A stretch of 64,000 bases of DNA from Streptomyces lunaelactis (GTDB lineage Bacteria; Actinomycetota; Actinomycetes; Streptomycetales; Streptomycetaceae), in NCBI RefSeq assembly GCF_003054555.1, contig NZ_CP026304.1:992001-1056000 (forward strand). Reading direction: 5' to 3'. Shown one piece after another: positions 62,694 through 64,000 of this stretch (its first letter is position 1; every line of letters starts with the position of its first letter). Both the position numbers and the translations under genes were made by a program. The notes beneath the pieces were generated by a model that was not told the DNA's origin, made no database searches, and saw only the letters and a list, made by a program, of their open reading frames with translations.

Positions 62694-64000
62694 GTGTCGA
62701 AGCACCCCGGCACCCCGGGCAGAGGGTGGCATCGTGCCGTGCCGGGGGTACCGGGCCTCGCGGTGTTCAAGGGGTACCGGCGCGACTGGCTGCGTGGGGA
62801 CCTCCTGGCCGGGGTCACGGTCGCCGCGTATCTCGTGCCGCAGGTCATGGCGTACGCCAGCGTCGCGGGCCTGCCACCGGTCGTGGGCCTGTGGGCCATC
62901 CTGCCCGCGCTTGTGCTGTACGCCTTCCTGGGCTCGTCCCGGCTGCTGTCCGTGGGGCCGGAGTCGACGACAGCGCTGATGACCGCGACCGTCGTGGGGC
63001 CGCTCGCCGATGGCGATCCCGCGCGGTACGCGGTCCTGGCCTCCGCGCTCGCCGTCGCGGTGGGTCTGATGTGCCTGGTGGCGTGGGCGGCGAGGCTGGG
63101 ATTCGTGGCCGATCTGCTCTCACGGCCCGTGCTGATCGGGTATCTGGCGGGCGTGGCGCTGATCATGATGGTGGATCAGCTCACCAAGCTCACCGGTGTC
63201 CCCACGGAAGGTTCGGGGTTCTTCCCGAAGCTGGTCTCCTTCGCGCAGAACCTGACCGAGGCCCATCCCACGACGGTGATCTTCAGTGCCGGGACGCTGG
63301 TCTTCCTGTACCTGGCCACCCGGTTTCGCTGGGGCATTCCCGGCCCACTGCTTGCCCTCGCTCTCGGTACGGCGGTGGTGGCTGTGTTCGACCTGCAGGA
63401 CCGCGGTCTCGCGGTGATCGGGGAGATCCCGGCCGGGCTGCCCCGCCCGGACATACCCGATCTCGGCAGCCTGCCCGAGTTGCTGCTGCCCGCCGTCGGT
63501 GTCCTGCTCGTGGGCTATACCGACTTCATCCTCACAGCGCGCGCCTTCACCACCGACGACAGTGGGCCGCGCCTGGACGCGAACCAGGAGCTGTTCGCCC
63601 TGGGCGCCGTGAACCTCGGCGCCGGCACGCTTCAGGGATTCCCGGTGAGCAGCAGTGCCAGCCGCACCGCACTCGCCCAGTCCACGGGCGGGCACACCCA
63701 GGCGTACGGGCTCACCGCCGGGGCTGCCGTGCTGGCCGTACTGCTTTTCCTGAGTCCGCTGCTCACCAACACCCCCATGGCCGTACTGGGTGCGCTGGTC
63801 GTCTACGCCGCGATCCGGATGATCGACCTGGCCGGGTTCCGGCGGCTGGCATCCTTCCGCCTCCAGGAACTCCTGCTGGCCCTCGGCTGCCTCGCCGGAG
63901 TCCTCGCCCTGGACATCCTGTACGGGGTGCTCGTGGCCGTGGGCCTGTCGGTCGCCGAGCTACTGACCAGGGTGGCGCGACCGCACGACGCCGTTCAGGG
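62694..64000 (+). CDS. SulP family inorganic anion transporter, 3' part missing
   Basis: First 435 residues of a SulP (SLC26-type) transporter, from GTG 62694 after GAAGGAG; it runs off the right edge. The SulP signature GVTVAAYLVPQVMAYASVAGLPP is at about 40-62, followed by ESTTALMTATVVGPLADGD and, in the second half, NLGAGTLQGFPVSSSASRTA. About ten helices are visible. It carries sulfate, bicarbonate or another anion. A C-terminal STAS domain would be expected past the edge. Confidence 0.95.
   Translation, partial: MSKHPGTPGRGWHRAVPGVPGLAVFKGYRRDWLRGDLLAGVTVAAYLVPQVMAYASVAGLPPVVGLWAILPALVLYAFLGSSRLLSVGPESTTALMTATVVGPLADGDPARYAVLASALAVAVGLMCLVAWAARLGFVADLLSRPVLIGYLAGVALIMMVDQLTKLTGVPTEGSGFFPKLVSFAQNLTEAHPTTVIFSAGTLVFLYLATRFRWGIPGPLLALALGTAVVAVFDLQDRGLAVIGEIPAGLPRPDIPDLGSLPELLLPAVGVLLVGYTDFILTARAFTTDDSGPRLDANQELFALGAVNLGAGTLQGFPVSSSASRTALAQSTGGHTQAYGLTAGAAVLAVLLFLSPLLTNTPMAVLGALVVYAAIRMIDLAGFRRLASFRLQELLLALGCLAGVLALDILYGVLVAVGLSVAELLTRVARPHDAVQ

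Noticed and set aside
1..64000. CRISPR arrays, tRNA/rRNA genes, prophage or intact insertion sequences
   Set aside because: I looked for regular spaced repeats, cloverleaf-like sequences, transposase motifs and terminal inverted repeats and found none convincing.

Overview
The window looks like chromosomal DNA from a Streptomyces or close relative. It has very high GC, many GTG starts and a few TTG starts, an SsgA-like sporulation protein, paired ECF sigma/anti-sigma genes, many secreted and lipoprotein sugar-binding proteins, and rare TTA (bldA) codons confined to a few genes. I saw no rRNA, tRNA, CRISPR array or intact transposon. The content is accessory: sugar uptake, secreted hydrolases, oxidoreductases, orphan regulators and several decayed genes.

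Layout. 1-4136: a truncated berberine-bridge-type oxidoreductase, a sulfite-oxidase-type molybdoenzyme and a GH15 glucosidase/trehalase. 4162-7801: a PadR-controlled ABC exporter (FtsX permease and ATPase). 7969-9240: an orphan solute-binding protein. 9442-15891: an alpha-glucoside locus (GH13 enzyme, lipoprotein binder, two permeases, RpiR regulator) with a duplicated operator-like motif; one permease carries an inserted extracytoplasmic domain. 16243-21684: small conserved proteins, a DUF1275 membrane protein, a two-domain VOC protein, an RsbW-like ATPase, a FUSC-type transporter and a PHP hydrolase. 21791-24212: a cold-shock cluster (small protein, DEAD-box helicase, CspA). 24448-26652: anti-sigma, sigma, secreted-repeat lipoprotein and a small secreted protein.

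26682-30329 is a tightly overlapping three-gene operon: a membrane-anchored binding-like protein, a lipoprotein joining a binding-protein domain to a vWA domain, and a membrane protein of unknown family. I could not assign it a function, and it is the best candidate for an undescribed system. 30562-36725: SsgA-like protein, TPR regulator, MHS transporter running into a relic of a tetracycline ribosomal-protection gene, a DeoR regulator that seems to start at CTG, an alpha/beta hydrolase and a second PadR. 36922-38427: an FAD monooxygenase behind a promoter overlapped by two tandem palindromes. 39089-48867: a streptogrisin-like protease, then a probable galactofuranose locus (PA14-GH2 enzyme, LacI regulator, YtfQ-YtfR-YtfT-YjfF transporter) with two matching operator candidates. 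The protease and GH2 genes both have a TTA codon in the signal peptide.

48883-64000: cupin, orphan glutamate-type binder, amidase, DUF3048 lipoprotein, a second berberine-bridge-type oxidoreductase paralogous to the one at the left edge, a LuxR regulator, a secreted M19-type peptidase with a discoidin domain, TetR, lipoprotein, a truncated MHS transporter relic, an alpha/beta hydrolase preceded by a frameshifted hydrolase relic, and a SulP transporter running off the right edge. All functions are inferred from sequence read by eye; no database search was run.
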